Source: an uncultured Chthonomonas sp.
GTDB lineage: Bacteria > Armatimonadota > Chthonomonadetes > Chthonomonadales > CAJBBX01
NCBI GenBank assembly: GCA_903951425.1
Contig: CAJBBX010000148.1
Location: 1 to 64,000, forward strand
Length of the DNA: 64,000 nucleotides
Direction: 5' to 3'
Of this stretch, positions 53,571 through 62,854 are shown piece by piece (position 1 is the first letter of the stretch; each line of letters opens with the position of its first letter). The notes under the pieces are model-generated. The model had not been told where the DNA came from, did not search any database, and saw nothing but the letters and a program-made list of their open reading frames with translations. Both the position numbers and the translations under genes were made by a program.

Positions 53571-55874
53571 TTGGAAGAGACGCAAATTGTCGAACGCGAG
53601 CAATCGCTACGTGACTATGTAAACCTACTCCTGCGACGCAAGACAGCGGTGCTGGTCACCTTCGTCATGGCGTGCTCGGTGGGCGTCGTTTACACGGTGC
53701 TCTCCAAGCCCGTCTATCGATCCAACGCCCGCATCGTGGTTAAGGTGGACAAGGGCGGGTTCGGGGGCATGCAGGGCGCCGAGATGCTCGGGTTTGCGCT
53801 GTCGCCTACTCGCGACGTCCAGACGCAGATCGAGGTGTTGCAGGGCAAGGTCGTCTTCCAAGAGGCCATTGACCAGACCGGCATCAAGTCCTCGTCCGTG
53901 ACGCTGACAGCAACGCAGGTGGGCGAGACGGACGCCATCGAGATCGTGGTGCAGTCCGGTCGGCCCGCCGACGCGGAGCGCTTCGCCGCTGTCATCCCCG
54001 ATGTCTACCGCAACTACGTGAAGCGGAACCGGGCCTCATCGATCTCCAACGCGATCGACTTCGTGAAGAGCCGCCTGAAGGAGGAGACCGAGAAGCTCAC
54101 CATGGCTGAGCTGAGCCTCCAGCAGTTTCGCCGCAAGGAGCAGATCCTACCAAGCGCTGCCGGCGATGAGAACGGCGGCATTGTGGCAGGGCAGGCGCAG
54201 AGCAAGGCGCAGCAGCTTGCAAACCTTGAGGGACGTGTGCGCGAGTTGGAGATGTCCATGGCCGGCCAGGTTGCGGGCCTGGAGAGCACCCAGGAAGTCC
54301 GCCGAAACCTGCCCGCCAAGTTGGACACGCCCCAGACCACCACGAACAAGGCCGAGATCGACGGGCTGAAGAGCAATATTGCGGCGCTGGAGAACCAGCG
54401 ATTGGCCCTACTCGTGAACTACAAGCCCGCACACCCCAAGGTGATGGAGATCGACACGCAGATCGCCGACCTGAGGGCCAGGCTGGAGCGCGTGCCCGCG
54501 ACCTACACAGTCACTACGACCATCCCCAATCCGGACCGGTTGCGCTACGACGAGACGATCCGCCAGGCTCAGGCTGCCATGCTCGTGACGCAGGTGGAGC
54601 TGGCCCGCGCCAAGGCCGGCGTCGCACAGATGAAGTCCGGGCTTACCCGGTTGATGGCCCTTGAGATCGTGCAGGCTCCCCTGCAGCGCGACCTGGAGCG
54701 CTACCGCGACACCGTGAACCTGCTGACGAAGTCGCTGCAGGATCTAAGCCTCCGCGAGAAGGCCGTCGAGAACCCGGTAGATACGATCACCCAGGCGTCC
54801 AAGGCGAGCCAGGTGGCCCCGCGGCCGCTGGCGAACATGGTCCTGTCGGCGCTCCTGGGCCTGGTCATCGGCGTGAGCGTTGCGTTCCTGCAGGACTACT
54901 TCGACGACCGCGTCAATGCCGGCGAAGACCTGCGGCGCGTCCTTGGCGCTCCGACCCTTGCGGCCGTGCCGCTGATCGAAGACTCCGAGAGCCGCCTGAT
55001 CCATGGCAAGCGCCGCGACTCCTCACTGATGGAGACGTTCCGCATGTTGCGTACCGGCGTGCGCTTCGCGACCGTCGATGCGCCTGCCTGCTCGCTCTTG
55101 GTTACCAGCGCCTTCCCCGGCGAGGGCAAGTCGCTGATCTCAACCAACCTGGCCACGTCCCTCGCGCTCAACGGCCTCCGGGTGATCCTGGTGGACGCTG
55201 ACCTCCGGCGCCCCTCGATCCACGACAAGTTCGATATCAGCCGCCAACCCGGCGTCACCAACGTCCTGATCGGCCATACGTCGCTGGACGATGCGCTGGC
55301 CGACGTGGGCGTGCCCGGCCTCAAGGTGCTGCCGACCGGTCCGTTGCCGCCGAACCCGGCAGAGCTCCTGGGTTCGCAGGCGATGCGTGACCTGCAGCAG
55401 GACCTGCTGAAGCGCGCCGACATCGTCCTGTACGACTCGCCGCCGCTGCTGGCCGTAGCCGACGCCCAGGTGCTGGCCGCCGATTGCGCCGGCGTGGTGA
55501 TCGTCTCCGTCCTCGGCAACGCCCGGAAGAGCGGCCTCCAGTTCGTGGCCGAGCTTCTCCATCAGGTGAACGCCAAGTTGCTGGGCGTCGTCGTTAACAA
55601 GGTGAAGGTCGAGCGTGGCTACGGCTACGGCAAGGGTTACGGTTACGGTTCCGGCGGCTACGGCTACGGTTACGGGTATGGCTACGGATATGGCCGCTAC
55701 CAGTACTCGTACGGCCATGACTACCACTACGGCCAGATCGAAGATGACAAGTCCGATCGAAGCCTCCGCGATGAGTTCGAGGCATTGCCGCACGCCCGCG
55801 AGCACTCGGAGAACAGCGCCACGCTACCCGAAGGCGAGCAGGAAGGCAAGGACACCAATGGCAAGACTGTCTAG
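53571..55874 (+). CDS. wzc: Wzc-type polysaccharide co-polymerase with tyrosine-kinase domain
   Basis: 767-aa inner-membrane protein controlling polysaccharide chain length and export. Residues 1-120 form a Wzz domain with TM1 (AVLVTFVMACSVGVVYTV). A long helical periplasmic part (about 150-410, coiled coil) is followed by TM2 (MVLSALLGLVIGVSVAFL, about 425). The bacterial tyrosine-kinase domain has Walker A FPGEGKS (K520), Walker A' ILVDADLRRPS and Walker B VLYDSPP. The C terminus carries a Tyr-Gly tail (residues 683-724, 15 tyrosines in 42), far more regular than normal autophosphorylation clusters. The TTG start is the only one matching the family opening. It overlaps the export gene by 17 bases. 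Confidence 0.93.
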   Translation: MEETQIVEREQSLRDYVNLLLRRKTAVLVTFVMACSVGVVYTVLSKPVYRSNARIVVKVDKGGFGGMQGAEMLGFALSPTRDVQTQIEVLQGKVVFQEAIDQTGIKSSSVTLTATQVGETDAIEIVVQSGRPADAERFAAVIPDVYRNYVKRNRASSISNAIDFVKSRLKEETEKLTMAELSLQQFRRKEQILPSAAGDENGGIVAGQAQSKAQQLANLEGRVRELEMSMAGQVAGLESTQEVRRNLPAKLDTPQTTTNKAEIDGLKSNIAALENQRLALLVNYKPAHPKVMEIDTQIADLRARLERVPATYTVTTTIPNPDRLRYDETIRQAQAAMLVTQVELARAKAGVAQMKSGLTRLMALEIVQAPLQRDLERYRDTVNLLTKSLQDLSLREKAVENPVDTITQASKASQVAPRPLANMVLSALLGLVIGVSVAFLQDYFDDRVNAGEDLRRVLGAPTLAAVPLIEDSESRLIHGKRRDSSLMETFRMLRTGVRFATVDAPACSLLVTSAFPGEGKSLISTNLATSLALNGLRVILVDADLRRPSIHDKFDISRQPGVTNVLIGHTSLDDALADVGVPGLKVLPTGPLPPNPAELLGSQAMRDLQQDLLKRADIVLYDSPPLLAVADAQVLAADCAGVVIVSVLGNARKSGLQFVAELLHQVNAKLLGVVVNKVKVERGYGYGKGYGYGSGGYGYGYGYGYGYGRYQYSYGHDYHYGQIEDDKSDRSLRDEFEALPHAREHSENSATLPEGEQEGKDTNGKTV
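55617..55742 (+). repeat. Tyr-Gly codon repeat inside the kinase gene
   Basis: Codons alternate GGN (Gly) and TAY (Tyr) with synonymous changes in the third position, especially 55617-55694. The variation of third bases shows selection for the peptide rather than recent slippage of DNA. It encodes the phosphorylatable tail of the Wzc-type kinase. Confidence 0.85.
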
Positions 55875-57036
55875 CATACTCACCTGCCTCTTTGCGGCGC
55901 TCCTCGCGTTGGCAGTCGCCATGCCGAGCCGTGCAGCCGCGGACGACACGCAGGGGCCGGAGTACGTCATCGGCATTGATGATGTGCTGGCCATCAGCGT
56001 CTCAAATCGCCCTGAGCTTGGCGGTTCCGCCACGGTGCTCACCGACGGCAACATCTCGGTGCCCGAGGTGGGCCTGGTGAAGGCTGCTGGGAGGACCTCC
56101 AAGCAGTTGGCGAAGGAGATTGAGGAGGGGCTGTCAAAGCTCTACAACAACCTGACCGTGACCGTGGCCGTGACTTCGGCAAAGGCGTACCGCGTTCGCG
56201 TGCTCGGATCGGTGAAGTCGCCGGGCGCCGTTCCATACCGCCCCGGCATGAAGCTGGTGGATGCTATCCTGCTCAGCGGCGGCATCACCGGCAAGCCCGG
56301 CCGCATGCGCGGCCGCCTGGTTCGAGGCGTCGGCAACGCGCAGGAGCTGAATATCAACGGAGCGCTGGAGAAGCCGGAGTCGGTGGCCAACATCGACCTC
56401 CAGACCGACGACCTGCTCGTCCTGGACGAGACCGATCCGGCCAAGAGCAAGATCTACGTCATGGGCCGCGTTAAGAGCCCGGGCGCGTTTGACGAGGGCG
56501 AGGATGGCCTCTTCCTTCTGGCGGCGCTCACCCTGGCAGGCTACCCCATGGACGATGCGGCGCTGACGAAGTGCTACATCCAGCGTGGCAATGAGAAGGT
56601 GCCGGTGAACCTGTTTGAGACCGTCGGCAAGGGTCGCCTCGATCCAGCAATCCAGGCCATGGTCCTCCGCGCCGGTGATATCCTGGTCGTCCCGGCCATT
56701 GACAACCGGTTTCAGGTGATGGGGCAAGTCTCCAAGCCCGGCGAGTTCCCCATTCCGGAGACCAAGGACATCCGCGTACTGGACGCCCTCGGCCTGGCCG
56801 GCGGACCCACACAGGTCGCCGATCTGAAGAAGGCCGGCGTCTTCCGTGTTGCCGACGGCAAGCCGACCATCATCAAAGTTGATTTCGTCAAGATGCAGCG
56901 CTCGGGTGATATGACGAAGAACTTCGTCCTGCAGAAAGACGATATGCTGTTCCTGCCCATGCGCGGCCCGGCCGGCTTCCGGATTGAGTCGCTCATGTCG
57001 CCGCTGTCGATGTTCTACTATCTGGGCCGGCTGTAG
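55858..57036 (+). CDS. Wza-type polysaccharide export protein (SLBB domains)
   Basis: 392-aa exported protein with signal peptide (MARLSSILTCLFAALLALAVAMPSRA), lacking a lipobox Cys at the cleavage site. The polysaccharide-export domain starts with EYVIGIDDVLAISVSNRPEL and GNISVPEVGLVKAAG. Three SLBB-like units follow: YRVRVLGSVKSPGAVPYRPGM, IYVMGRVKSPGAFDEGED and FQVMGQVSKPGEFPIPETK. The C terminus (SLMSPLSMFYYLGRL) is amphipathic and could insert in the outer membrane. The gene overlaps the kinase gene by 17 bases, giving the usual Wzc-Wza pair. A strong hairpin after it suggests partial termination before the sugar-precursor genes. Confidence 0.9.
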   Translation: MARLSSILTCLFAALLALAVAMPSRAAADDTQGPEYVIGIDDVLAISVSNRPELGGSATVLTDGNISVPEVGLVKAAGRTSKQLAKEIEEGLSKLYNNLTVTVAVTSAKAYRVRVLGSVKSPGAVPYRPGMKLVDAILLSGGITGKPGRMRGRLVRGVGNAQELNINGALEKPESVANIDLQTDDLLVLDETDPAKSKIYVMGRVKSPGAFDEGEDGLFLLAALTLAGYPMDDAALTKCYIQRGNEKVPVNLFETVGKGRLDPAIQAMVLRAGDILVVPAIDNRFQVMGQVSKPGEFPIPETKDIRVLDALGLAGGPTQVADLKKAGVFRVADGKPTIIKVDFVKMQRSGDMTKNFVLQKDDMLFLPMRGPAGFRIESLMSPLSMFYYLGRL

Positions 57037-57042
57037 ATCATT

Positions 57043-57105
57043 GGCCCCGCGCCGCTGGTAGACCCCGCGACCGCTCGCGGCGGCGACCTGCGGCGCGGGG
57101 CCTTT
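57043..57105 (+). terminator. Intrinsic terminator-like hairpin after the export gene
   Basis: GGCCCCGCGCCGC (57043-57055) pairs perfectly with GCGGCGCGGGGCC (57090-57102), a 13-bp GC stem with a 34-base loop that can itself fold, followed by TTT. It separates the kinase/export pair from the nucleotide-sugar genes and probably lowers downstream expression. Confidence 0.7.
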
Positions 57106-57143
57106 GTGCGTGTGGCCCAACGCGGGCATTGGAGCAACTACCT

Positions 57144-57698
57144 GTGCTTAGAGAAGCTTCGCAAGTAGGTGGCGTCGTGCTCCTCCAGTCGGTAGCGCAT
57201 CGCGACGACCGTGGCTACCTTGTGGAGACGTGGCGTGAGGAGCGGTGCCTTGCGGCGGGCATCAGGGCCCGGTTCGTGCAGGACAACGTGTCGGTATCGC
57301 GTCGGGGCGTGCTGCGCGGCCTCCACTTCCAGCATCCGGCGCCGCAGGGCAAGCTGGTATGCGTCCTGCAAGGCTCGGTCTGGGACGTCGGGGTAGATCT
57401 CCGGCGCGGTTCACCCACGTTCGGCGACCATGTGGCAGTCGAGCTCTCCGCGGAAAACGGACTGCAGGTCTACCTGCCCGAAGGCATGGCGCATGGCTTC
57501 TACGTCACGAGCGAGAGCGCCCTGGTTGCGTACAAGTGTACGTCGACCTACCGCCCCGGCGGGGATAGGGGACTACGCTGGGACGATCCTGCCCTCGGGA
57601 TCGCCTGGCCCGGGGGGCCGCGGGTGCTTTCGCCCAAGGACGCCGTCCTGCCATTACTGACTGACGTCTCAAGTGAGGATCTGGCGCAATGGACCTGA
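57144..57698 (+). CDS. rmlC: dTDP-4-dehydrorhamnose 3,5-epimerase-like protein
   Basis: 184-aa RmlC-fold cupin. Features: RDDRGYLVETWREE, DNVSVSRRGVLRGLHFQHP (catalytic His), QGKLVCVLQGSVWDVGVDLRRGSPTFG, LPEGMAHGFYV and YKCTSTYRPGGDRGLRWDDPALGIAWP, all in family order. It epimerises carbons 3 and 5 of a nucleotide-4-keto sugar, normally on the way to dTDP-L-rhamnose. RmlB and RmlD are not in the window, and the next gene makes a UDP sugar, so the substrate could differ. GTG 57144 is preferred to TTG 57129 because TTGGAG then serves as ribosome site 9 bases upstream. Overlaps capE by 10 bases. Confidence 0.87.
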   Translation: MLREASQVGGVVLLQSVAHRDDRGYLVETWREERCLAAGIRARFVQDNVSVSRRGVLRGLHFQHPAPQGKLVCVLQGSVWDVGVDLRRGSPTFGDHVAVELSAENGLQVYLPEGMAHGFYVTSESALVAYKCTSTYRPGGDRGLRWDDPALGIAWPGGPRVLSPKDAVLPLLTDVSSEDLAQWT

Positions 57699-58711
57699 AC
57701 GGGAAGACCCTACTCATCACAGGGGGCACAGGCACCTTCGGCAACGCGGTCCTGGACCGCTTCCTGGGTACCGACATCAGGCAGATCCGCATCTTCAGCC
57801 GCGACGAGAAGAAGCAGGACGATATGCGGCAGCAGTACCGGACGGCCACGATCAAGTTCTACATCGGCGACGTCCGGGATCGGGCCTCGTTGGACGATGC
57901 CATGGCCGGCGTCGAGTTCGTCTTCCATGCCGCGGCGCTCAAGCAGGTGCCGTCGTGTGAGTTCTATCCCATGGAGGCCATCAAGACTAACGCCGTCGGC
58001 ACGGACAACGTCCTTGGGTCGGCCGAGGCCCACGGCGTAGCCCGCGTGGTGGTCCTCAGTACCGATAAGGCGGTCTACCCCGTCAACGCCATGGGCATCT
58101 CCAAGGCGATGATGGAGAAGGTGATGGTCGCCCGCTCCCGCGTCGCCTCCGAGCGGGGTTCAGTCTTCTGCGGCACCCGCTACGGCAATGTGATGGCATC
58201 GCGCGGCTCCGTGATCCCCCTCTTCGTGAAGCAGATCAAGGCCGGACAACCGCTCACCATCACCGAACCGGCCATGACCCGTTTCATGATGTCCACCAAC
58301 GAGGCCGTGGAGCTGGTCCTGCACGCCTTCGAGCATGGGCAGGCCGGCGATATCTTCGTGCAGAAGGCGCCCGCCGCCACGATCGGTACACTCGCGGAGG
58401 CGGTTCTGGAGGTCTTCGGCGCGAGCAACCCCATCAGAGTGATCGGCACTCGGCACGGCGAGAAGCTCTACGAGACGCTGCTGACCCGCGAGGAGATGGT
58501 TCGGTCCGAGGACATGGGCCTCTACTTCCGCATTCCCGCCGATACGCGCGACCTGAACTACGATCGCTACTTCACCGAGGGACAACCCAAAGCTGCGGCG
58601 GCTCAGGACTATGACTCTCACGGCACCACAAGGCTGGACACGGCACAGACAGCCGAACTGCTGCTTCGACTGCCCTACATCCAGGAGGAGCTCAAGGGAT
58701 GGAGCCGATGA
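57689..58711 (+). CDS. capE: UDP-GlcNAc 4,6-dehydratase/epimerase (CapE/FnlA/WbjB)
   Basis: 340-aa short-chain dehydrogenase. The Rossmann motif is TGGTGTFGN (residues about 11-19). The distinctive active-site stretch LSTDKAVYPVNAMGISKAMMEKV, with Met where other family members have the catalytic Tyr, marks the CapE/FnlA subgroup rather than PseB. FHAAALKQVPSCEFYPMEAIKTN and TRYGNVMASRGSVIPLF are also typical. It begins UDP-N-acetyl-L-fucosamine synthesis by removing water from UDP-GlcNAc and inverting centres at C5 and C3. Overlaps the neighbouring genes on both sides, indicating one translational unit with capF and capG. Confidence 0.92.
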   Translation: MDLNGKTLLITGGTGTFGNAVLDRFLGTDIRQIRIFSRDEKKQDDMRQQYRTATIKFYIGDVRDRASLDDAMAGVEFVFHAAALKQVPSCEFYPMEAIKTNAVGTDNVLGSAEAHGVARVVVLSTDKAVYPVNAMGISKAMMEKVMVARSRVASERGSVFCGTRYGNVMASRGSVIPLFVKQIKAGQPLTITEPAMTRFMMSTNEAVELVLHAFEHGQAGDIFVQKAPAATIGTLAEAVLEVFGASNPIRVIGTRHGEKLYETLLTREEMVRSEDMGLYFRIPADTRDLNYDRYFTEGQPKAAAAQDYDSHGTTRLDTAQTAELLLRLPYIQEELKGWSR

Positions 58712-59829
58712 GGAAGGCGCTGGTCACCGGCTCGGCCGGTTTCGTGGGCTCGAACCTTGCCCTGCGGCTGCGCGAGACCGCCCGTTGGGAGGTCCTTGAG
58801 TACGATCTCCACAGCGGGCCCGGCCTTCTGGACGAGTACCTGTGCCAGGCGGATGTGGTCTTCCACCTTGCCGGTGTGAACAGGCCCGTGGACCCGTCGG
58901 AGTTCACCACGGGCAACGCCGACTTGACACGCACTGTCTGCGAGAAGCTGGCCGCCCGAGCCGAGCCGCCCTTGCTGATCCTTTCGTCCTCCACGCAGGC
59001 CGAACTCGACAACGCCTACGGCGCCAGCAAGCGGCAGGCCGAGTTGGAGGTGGAGAAGTACGGAGCAACTGCAGGCGCATCGGCAGTTGTCTTTCGCCTG
59101 CCCAACGTCTTCGGCAAGTGGGCCAGGCCCAACTACAACTCGGCCATCGCGACCTTCTGCCACAACACCGCCCGAGGGTTGCCGATCGCGATCCATAATC
59201 CGGATGCCGAGTTGCGCCTCATCTACATCGATGACGCGGTTACGGCCATGATCGAAGAGGCCGAGGCGTGCAGCACGCCGGGCTGTCGACCTGCCGCCGG
59301 CCTGGCCGTCCATGAGACCACGGTGGGGCAGGCCGCCGAGACGATTGCCGGGTTCGCGGCGTCAAGGCGAACGCTCACCCTGCCGGACTTCCGCGAGCCG
59401 CTGGTCCGCAAGCTCTACGCCACCTACTTGAGTTACCTGCCCACCGACCAGTTCGCCTACGACCTCGACCAGAAGAGCGACCACCGGGGCGATCTGGCCG
59501 AGTTCATGCGCGGGCTCGTCTATGGCCAGGTCTTCGTCTCCCGCACCAAGCCGGGCAAGGTCCGCGGCAACCACTACCACCATACCAAGTGCGAGAAGTT
59601 TTTTGTTCTCGCGGGCGAGGCTGTGATTAGGTTCCGCCACGTCCTGGGCGACGACGTGCTCAGCTACCCCGTGCGCGGCGAGCAGTTCCGCGTGGTCGAT
59701 ATCCCTCCGGGCTACACCCACTCCATCGAGAACGCGGGCCAGACCGACGTCGTGGTGCTCTTCTGGGCCACGGAGCCGTTCGACCCGGTCAACCCCGATA
59801 CCATCTTCGTGGAGGTGGAGCGTGGCTGA
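58699..59829 (+). CDS. capF: CapF-type bifunctional epimerase/reductase (UDP-L-FucNAc pathway)
   Basis: 376 aa, two domains. The N-terminal SDR half (VTGSAGFVGSNLALRL, VFHLAGVNRP, YGASKRQAE with the Y-x3-K pair) reduces the C4 ketone with NAD(P)H. The C-terminal cupin half (about 250-376; FVSRTKPGKVRGNHYHHTKCEKFFVLAG and DIPPGYTHSIENAG) binds zinc and epimerises C3. This fusion is unique to CapF/FnlB/WbjC. ATG 58699 has AGGAGGAG 8 bases upstream; ATG 58708, overlapping the capE stop, is the alternative. Product is UDP-2-acetamido-2,6-dideoxy-L-talose, passed to CapG. Confidence 0.94.
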   Translation: MEPMRKALVTGSAGFVGSNLALRLRETARWEVLEYDLHSGPGLLDEYLCQADVVFHLAGVNRPVDPSEFTTGNADLTRTVCEKLAARAEPPLLILSSSTQAELDNAYGASKRQAELEVEKYGATAGASAVVFRLPNVFGKWARPNYNSAIATFCHNTARGLPIAIHNPDAELRLIYIDDAVTAMIEEAEACSTPGCRPAAGLAVHETTVGQAAETIAGFAASRRTLTLPDFREPLVRKLYATYLSYLPTDQFAYDLDQKSDHRGDLAEFMRGLVYGQVFVSRTKPGKVRGNHYHHTKCEKFFVLAGEAVIRFRHVLGDDVLSYPVRGEQFRVVDIPPGYTHSIENAGQTDVVVLFWATEPFDPVNPDTIFVEVERG

Positions 59830-60952
59830 CCTGAAAGTGGTCACCGTGGTTGGTACGCGGCCCGAGATCATCCGCCTCTCGCGGGTCATCGCCTCGCTGG
59901 ACCGCTACACGAACCATGTCCTGGTCCACACGGGCCAAAACTACGACTACGAGCTCAACGAAGTCTTCTTCCGCGACCTTAGCATCCGCCCGCCGGATCG
60001 CTTCCTTGAGGCCGCCGGGGCAGTCCCCGCTGAGACTATCGGCCAGGTGATCGCGAAGACCGATGCGGTGCTTGCAGAAGAGAAGCCTGACGCCTTGCTG
60101 ATCCTGGGCGATACGAATAGCTGTCTGGCGGCCATCGCGGCCAAGCGCCGGCGCGTCCCGGTTTTCCACATGGAGGCAGGCAACCGTTGCTTCGACGACC
60201 GTGTGCCGGAGGAGATCAACCGCCGCATCGTCGATCATATCAGCGACGTGAATATGCCCTACAGCAGCATCTCCCGCGACTACCTGCTCCGTGAGGGGCT
60301 TCCGCCGGACCGCACCATCAAAACCGGCAGTCCCATGTTCGAGGTGCTGCACCACTACATGGACCGGGTCGACGCATCGGATGTCCACCAGCGGCTGGGG
60401 CTGCATCCCGGGAGCTACTTCGTGGTCTCCTGCCATCGTGAGGAGAACGTCGACTCGCCGGACCTATTCCGCAAGTTCCTGGTCGTGCTGCGCATGCTGG
60501 CCGAGACCTATGGGCAACGCGTCATCGTCTCGACGCACCCGCGGACCCGCAAGCGGCTGGAGGAACAGGCGGACGCGACCCCCAGCCTCGTCGAGTTCCT
60601 GAAGCCGCTGGGGTTCTGCGACTACGTCAAGCTGCAGAAGCACGCTCGCGCCGTCCTGTCGGATAGCGGCACCATCTCGGAGGAGTCCTCGATCCTGAAC
60701 TTCCCTGCGCTCAACATCCGGCAGGCCCACGAGCGGCCTGAAGGCATGGAGGAGGCCGCGGTCATTATGACGGGCATGGACCCCGACAACATCGCTCGAG
60801 GCTTGCGAGTGCTGGAGGATCAGCCACGCGGCGAACAGCGCCTCCTGCGGCTCGTGGCCGACTACTCGCAGCCGAACGTGTCCGATAAGGTCGTCCGCAT
60901 CATCATGAGCTACACGGACTACGTGCGGCGGGTTGTTTGGCGCGAGGCTTGA
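59822..60952 (+). CDS. capG: UDP-L-talosamine 2-epimerase, CapG/FnlC/WbjD type
   Basis: 376-aa member of the UDP-GlcNAc 2-epimerase family, about as long as WecB but clearly of the CapG branch: [95 protein letters not shown] and [29 protein letters not shown]. It inverts C2 to give UDP-N-acetyl-L-fucosamine, completing the three-step pathway. The GTG start overlaps the capF stop by 8 bases. L-FucNAc is therefore an expected component of the surface polysaccharide. Confidence 0.93.
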   Translation: MADLKVVTVVGTRPEIIRLSRVIASLDRYTNHVLVHTGQNYDYELNEVFFRDLSIRPPDRFLEAAGAVPAETIGQVIAKTDAVLAEEKPDALLILGDTNSCLAAIAAKRRRVPVFHMEAGNRCFDDRVPEEINRRIVDHISDVNMPYSSISRDYLLREGLPPDRTIKTGSPMFEVLHHYMDRVDASDVHQRLGLHPGSYFVVSCHREENVDSPDLFRKFLVVLRMLAETYGQRVIVSTHPRTRKRLEEQADATPSLVEFLKPLGFCDYVKLQKHARAVLSDSGTISEESSILNFPALNIRQAHERPEGMEEAAVIMTGMDPDNIARGLRVLEDQPRGEQRLLRLVADYSQPNVSDKVVRIIMSYTDYVRRVVWREA

Positions 60953-60966
60953 CGAAGGAGGGAACC

Positions 60967-61848
60967 ATGAAGGGCATCGTACTGGCAGGCGGAGCGGGGA
61001 CGCGCCTCTATCCCGCCACGGCGGCTGTCTCCAAGCAGATGCTGCCCATCTACGACAAGCCCATGGTCTTCTACCCGATCTCCACGCTCATGCTGGCGGG
61101 CATCAGGGATATCCTGCTCATCTCCACCCCGCAGGACCTGCCGCAGTTCAAGCGCCTGCTGGGCGCCGGCGAGCAGTTCGGCATCTCGCTCACCTACGCC
61201 GAGCAGCCTCGGCCCGAGGGTCTGGCGCAGGCCTTCATCATCGGCCGGGAGTTCGTGGCCGGCGGGCCCGCGTGCCTCATCCTGGGCGACAACCTCTTCT
61301 ACGGCGGCGGCCTCTCCAGCATGCTCCGCGAGGCCGCCAACCGTCAGCTCGGGGCCACCATCTTCGGCTACCGCGTGCGGGACCCGGAGCGTTACGGCGT
61401 GGTGGAGTTCGGTCCCGATGGCCGCGCCCTGAGTATTGAGGAGAAACCGAAGCAACCGCGGTCGGACTACGCGGTGGTGGGCCTCTACTTCTACGACGAG
61501 CGGATCACCGAGGTGGCGTCCGGCATCAAGCCCTCGGAGCGCGGCGAGCTTGAGATCACCGACGTGAACCGCGCCTACCTCGAGATGGGCGACCTGCACG
61601 TGGTTCGGTTCGGGCGCGGCTACGCGTGGCTGGACACGGGCACCCACGAGTCGCTGCTGGAGGCCGGCAATTTCGTGCAGGCGATCGAGAAGCGCCAGGG
61701 CCTCAAGGTCGCATGCCTCGAGGAGATTGCGTTCGAGCACGGCTACATCGATAAGGCCCGGCTTCTGGAGTGCGCTCGGACCTATGGCTCCAGCGAGTAC
61801 GGCCGGTACCTGATGCGCCTATGCCACGAGGGTGGCGGCGATGGCTGA
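60967..61848 (+). CDS. rmlA: Glucose-1-phosphate thymidylyltransferase
   Basis: 293-aa nucleotidyltransferase of the RmlA type: [18 protein letters not shown] (nucleotide-binding loop), [30 protein letters not shown] (metal Asp), [21 protein letters not shown] and [14 protein letters not shown]. It makes dTDP-glucose from glucose 1-phosphate and dTTP. AAGGAGGG lies 4-5 bases before ATG 60967. With the RmlC-like gene it suggests a dTDP-6-deoxysugar branch; RmlB and RmlD are expected outside this window. It lies 14 bases after capG and overlaps the next gene. Confidence 0.95.
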   Translation: MKGIVLAGGAGTRLYPATAAVSKQMLPIYDKPMVFYPISTLMLAGIRDILLISTPQDLPQFKRLLGAGEQFGISLTYAEQPRPEGLAQAFIIGREFVAGGPACLILGDNLFYGGGLSSMLREAANRQLGATIFGYRVRDPERYGVVEFGPDGRALSIEEKPKQPRSDYAVVGLYFYDERITEVASGIKPSERGELEITDVNRAYLEMGDLHVVRFGRGYAWLDTGTHESLLEAGNFVQAIEKRQGLKVACLEEIAFEHGYIDKARLLECARTYGSSEYGRYLMRLCHEGGGDG

Positions 61849-62854
61849 GGGCGGTCCGGCGTGGCCGGGCGGCAAGCGATTTGCGTTCACCATCGTGGAC
61901 GACACCGACTGCAGCACCCTTGCCAACGTCAGGCCGGTCTACGACCTGCTGCAGGACCTCGGCTTCCGCACCACCAAGACGGTCTGGCCGCTGGCGCCAT
62001 GGCAACCGACCTTCACCGGCGGCGCCACCCTGGCCGATCCCGACTACCTCAAGTGGACCCTTGCCCTTCGCGACGCGGGATTCGAGATTGCCAGCCACGG
62101 CGCCACCGACCATTCGTCGGAGCGCGCCGATACGCTCCGCGGGCTTAACGCCATGCGGGAGGTGTACGGCGCTGACCCGCGAATGCACATCACGCACTGC
62201 AGCCAGCAGGAGGGCCTCTACTGGGGCGCGGCTCGGTTCTCCGGCGCCGTGGCGCGGCTCTACGGCCTACTGCGGCTCGTGGGGCGGCGTTCGTGGCGTT
62301 CCAGCGGGCACGAGCCGGACAGCCCCTACTACTGGGGCGACCTCTGCGCGGCCCGGCTGAAGTACGTACGCGGGTTCGGCTTCGATACGATCTGCACCAC
62401 CAGCGCCGATCCGTACATGCCGTACCACGACCCGGCGCGGCCCGATGTGCCCTACTGGTTCAGCGCAGCCAATGCCCGGTCGATCCCCAGCTTTCTGGAG
62501 TTGCTCAGCGAGGCCAGCCAGGAGCAGTTGGAGACGTCGGGTGCGGGGTGCATCGTCTACACGCACTTCGCGCTCGGGTTCATGAAAGGCGGCGCGCTGG
62601 AGCCCCGCTTCCGTGCGCTTATGGAACGGCTGGCGCAGAGGCCGGGCTGGTTTGTGCCGGCATCTGATCTGCTCGACCACCTTGCCGGCCGGCCAGGACG
62701 CGGCGGCGCCCTGATGCCGTCCCAGCACGCCCGCCTGCAGCGCCGGTTCCTCGTGGAACGCGTGGCCGGTCGCGACAACCATCTGGGCGATGTCATGCTG
62801 CGCGCGAGGGCCACGCTACGCCGCAGGTTCGCCGCCGGAGGAGCTAGGTCGTGA
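61841..62854 (+). CDS. Polysaccharide deacetylase-like hydrolase in the EPS locus
   Basis: 337-aa protein with a NodB-like barrel. Motif 1 reads [10 protein letters not shown], keeping the Asp pair but lacking the usual F-D-D-G form. The expected H-x3-H zinc motif appears as SHGATDHSS, with four residues between the histidines. Later [20 protein letters not shown] and [12 protein letters not shown] match barrel strands and the motif 5 His. Members of this variant occur in polysaccharide gene clusters. GAGGGTGG lies 5 bases before ATG 61841, which overlaps the rmlA stop. No signal peptide, so it may act on lipid-linked or nucleotide sugars. Deacetylase activity is unproven given the changed ligands. 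Confidence 0.7.
   Translation: MAEGGPAWPGGKRFAFTIVDDTDCSTLANVRPVYDLLQDLGFRTTKTVWPLAPWQPTFTGGATLADPDYLKWTLALRDAGFEIASHGATDHSSERADTLRGLNAMREVYGADPRMHITHCSQQEGLYWGAARFSGAVARLYGLLRLVGRRSWRSSGHEPDSPYYWGDLCAARLKYVRGFGFDTICTTSADPYMPYHDPARPDVPYWFSAANARSIPSFLELLSEASQEQLETSGAGCIVYTHFALGFMKGGALEPRFRALMERLAQRPGWFVPASDLLDHLAGRPGRGGALMPSQHARLQRRFLVERVAGRDNHLGDVMLRARATLRRRFAAGGARS

Noticed and set aside
55617-55742. Tyr-Gly repeat considered as a DNA microsatellite or assembly artefact
   Set aside because: Third-position variation among the codons and continuous frame show it is selected coding sequence.
57144-57698. RmlC-like cupin considered as a non-catalytic sugar-binding cupin
   Set aside because: The catalytic-region motifs RGLHFQ and QGKLV and the full RmlC motif order are preserved, so an enzyme is the simpler reading.
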